The notes below the pieces were generated by a model. The model saw only the letters and a list, made by a program, of their open reading frames with translations. It searched no databases and was not told the DNA's origin. A program made the position numbers and the translations under genes. From Longimicrobiales bacterium (GTDB taxonomy: Bacteria > Gemmatimonadota > Gemmatimonadetes > Longimicrobiales > Gaopeijiaceae), in the NCBI GenBank assembly GCA_028284495.1, contig JANQRP010000004.1:1-64000 (forward strand): a stretch of 64,000 nt of DNA. Reading direction: 5' to 3'. Every line of letters starts with the position of its first letter. The first letter of the stretch is position 1. Below are positions 62,953 to 64,000 of this stretch, piece after piece.

Positions 62953-64000
62953 ATGCGGTTTTCCAGACTCGCAGCGCTTGCCGGGGTCGTACTCCTGGCG
63001 GCCTGCGCCGGGGAGTATCCCCAGTCATCCATCGCTCCCGCGACCGATTTCGCCCAGCGGATCCAGGATCTCTACTTCCAGATCTTCCTCTGGACGATGG
63101 GCATCCTCGCGGTGGTGTGGATCGTTCTCGCCTACATCCTCGTGCGCTTCCGCGAACGACCGGACTCGCCGGTACCGGAGCAGGTCCACGGCCATCTCGG
63201 CCTCGAGATCGCGTGGACGATCGTGCCGGCGCTCATCGTCGTCGCCATTGCGGTGCCGACGATCCAGGCGACCTTCGACACGCAGACGCCCCACCCGGAC
63301 GCGATCGTCGTGGACGTGATCGGGCACCAGTACTGGTGGGAGTTCCACTACCCGGAGCACGGGGGTCAGCGGACCGCGAACGAGCTTCGTCTTCCCGTGG
63401 ACCAGCCGGTCGCCCTGAGGATCTGGTCGGACGACGTGCTGCACTCCTTCTGGGTGCCGCAGCTCGGGGGGAAGCGCGACGCGAACCCGCTGCGGGCGGT
63501 GCCGGAGGGTGATGACATCACGTACAACTGGATCTTCATGACCCCGCAGGAGACGGGGACGTTCATGGGGCAGTGCGCGGAGTTCTGCGGAGAGTCCCAC
63601 GCGATCATGGGGATGCGGGTCGTGGTCGAGTCGCAGGAGGACTTCGATCAGTGGCTCGCCGACTGGGACACCGGCCACGCGCCCGTGACCGAGACGGCGC
63701 AGGCCGAGATCGAGGCGGAGCCGGATGCGGCCGCGCTCGCCGGTCCGCAGGATCCCGCCGGCGAGTCGGCGGCGCCTGCAGTGACGGGTGCCGAAGCGGC
63801 GCAGCAGGCGCTGATCGAGGAGGGTCGCCAGGCGTTCGCCATCGGCGGGTGCGCGGGGTGCCACGCGATCAACGGTGACCCGTCGGCCGGCGGGGTGCTC
63901 GGCCCGAACCTGACCCTGCTCGGAAGGCGCTCGACGATCGCGGCCGGGTGGCTCGAGAACACGCCGGAGAATCTCGAGCGCTGGATCGCCGACCCCCGCT
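62953..64000 (+). CDS. coxB: Cytochrome c oxidase subunit II with fused cytochrome c domain (3' end cut)
   Basis: CoxB carries the CuA centre that receives electrons from cytochrome c for heme-copper oxidase. The visible 349 residues include a lipobox L-A-A-C18, two transmembrane helices (about 37-58 and 75-95), Q-Y-W-W-E-F, the CuA ligands H-S-F-W-V-P and C-A-E-F-C-G-E-S-H-A-I-M, a Gln/Ala linker and the start of a cytochrome c domain with C-A-G-C-H. This is the caa3-type arrangement. ATG 62953 follows AAGGGA. The gene runs past the window end; other cox genes are expected to the right. Confidence 0.96.
   Translation, partial: MRFSRLAALAGVVLLAACAGEYPQSSIAPATDFAQRIQDLYFQIFLWTMGILAVVWIVLAYILVRFRERPDSPVPEQVHGHLGLEIAWTIVPALIVVAIAVPTIQATFDTQTPHPDAIVVDVIGHQYWWEFHYPEHGGQRTANELRLPVDQPVALRIWSDDVLHSFWVPQLGGKRDANPLRAVPEGDDITYNWIFMTPQETGTFMGQCAEFCGESHAIMGMRVVVESQEDFDQWLADWDTGHAPVTETAQAEIEAEPDAAALAGPQDPAGESAAPAVTGAEAAQQALIEEGRQAFAIGGCAGCHAINGDPSAGGVLGPNLTLLGRRSTIAAGWLENTPENLERWIADPR

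Overview
The window is GC-rich, densely packed chromosomal DNA from a Gram-negative bacterium: it encodes outer-membrane barrels, many lipoproteins and signal peptides ending in A-x-A-Q. Most genes overlap the next by 1-4 bases and many start with GTG. Members of the DUF5916, M14, MenC/D-aminoacylase and DUF2207/LemA families around a dnaA-parAB core suggest Gemmatimonadota or a close relative. That assignment is inference. I saw no rRNA, tRNA, CRISPR array, transposase or prophage gene, and no gap between genes exceeds 300 bases.

Left part (1-9.9 kb): a partial ModA-like binding protein, a thioesterase and AcpS-like pair, a minus-strand operon (histidine kinase, sigma-54 response regulator, secreted coiled-coil protein, outer-membrane barrel), a lipoprotein divergent from pyrE, then dnaN. 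Origin core (9.9-21.5 kb): dnaN and dnaA lie on the minus strand, while rpmH, rnpA, yidD, yidC, mnmE, acylphosphatase, mnmG, parA, parB, an M23 peptidase and a bactofilin lie on the plus strand, so transcription leads away from dnaA on both sides. The dnaN-dnaA gap holds an AT-rich segment, a TAG-TAG-TAG DnaA-trio, a GC spacer and about ten GTGGA-type box cores, and is the best oriC candidate. Two perfect parS sites precede parA.

Middle (21.5-40 kb): Nif3-like protein, M14 peptidase and zinc-ribbon protein; then a promoter, an intrinsic terminator inside the leader, and lipA-pdhA-pdhB-pdhC (lipoyl synthesis plus pyruvate dehydrogenase E1 and E2). A phosphodiesterase lipoprotein and a DUF2207-LemA pair separate these from lpdA (E3). 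MarR, a TonB-like orphan, ispH, FxsA and an M42 peptidase follow. Right (40-49.3 kb): a free-methionine-sulfoxide reductase, an MBL hydrolase, a GlcD-GlcE fusion with GlcF, and a GNAT / MenC-type racemase / D-aminoacylase-like cassette that suggests N-acyl-amino-acid metabolism of D-residues.

Right end (49.3-64 kb): a minus-strand run that may be one transcription unit (unknown protein, iPGM-like metalloenzyme, GspE/PilB-type ATPase with an extra zinc ribbon, NtrY/NtrX-like pair, beta-solenoid/barrel protein, DUF4390). Then, mostly on the plus strand, come a DUF5916 outer-membrane protein, a class V aminotransferase, a DUF192 lipoprotein (minus), a Trm112-like protein and a cut-off coxB with a fused cytochrome c domain. 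Most of the window is conserved housekeeping. The points most worth checking are the origin architecture, the lipA leader, the D-amino-acid cassette and the orphan-ATPase/NtrYX/beta-solenoid locus.
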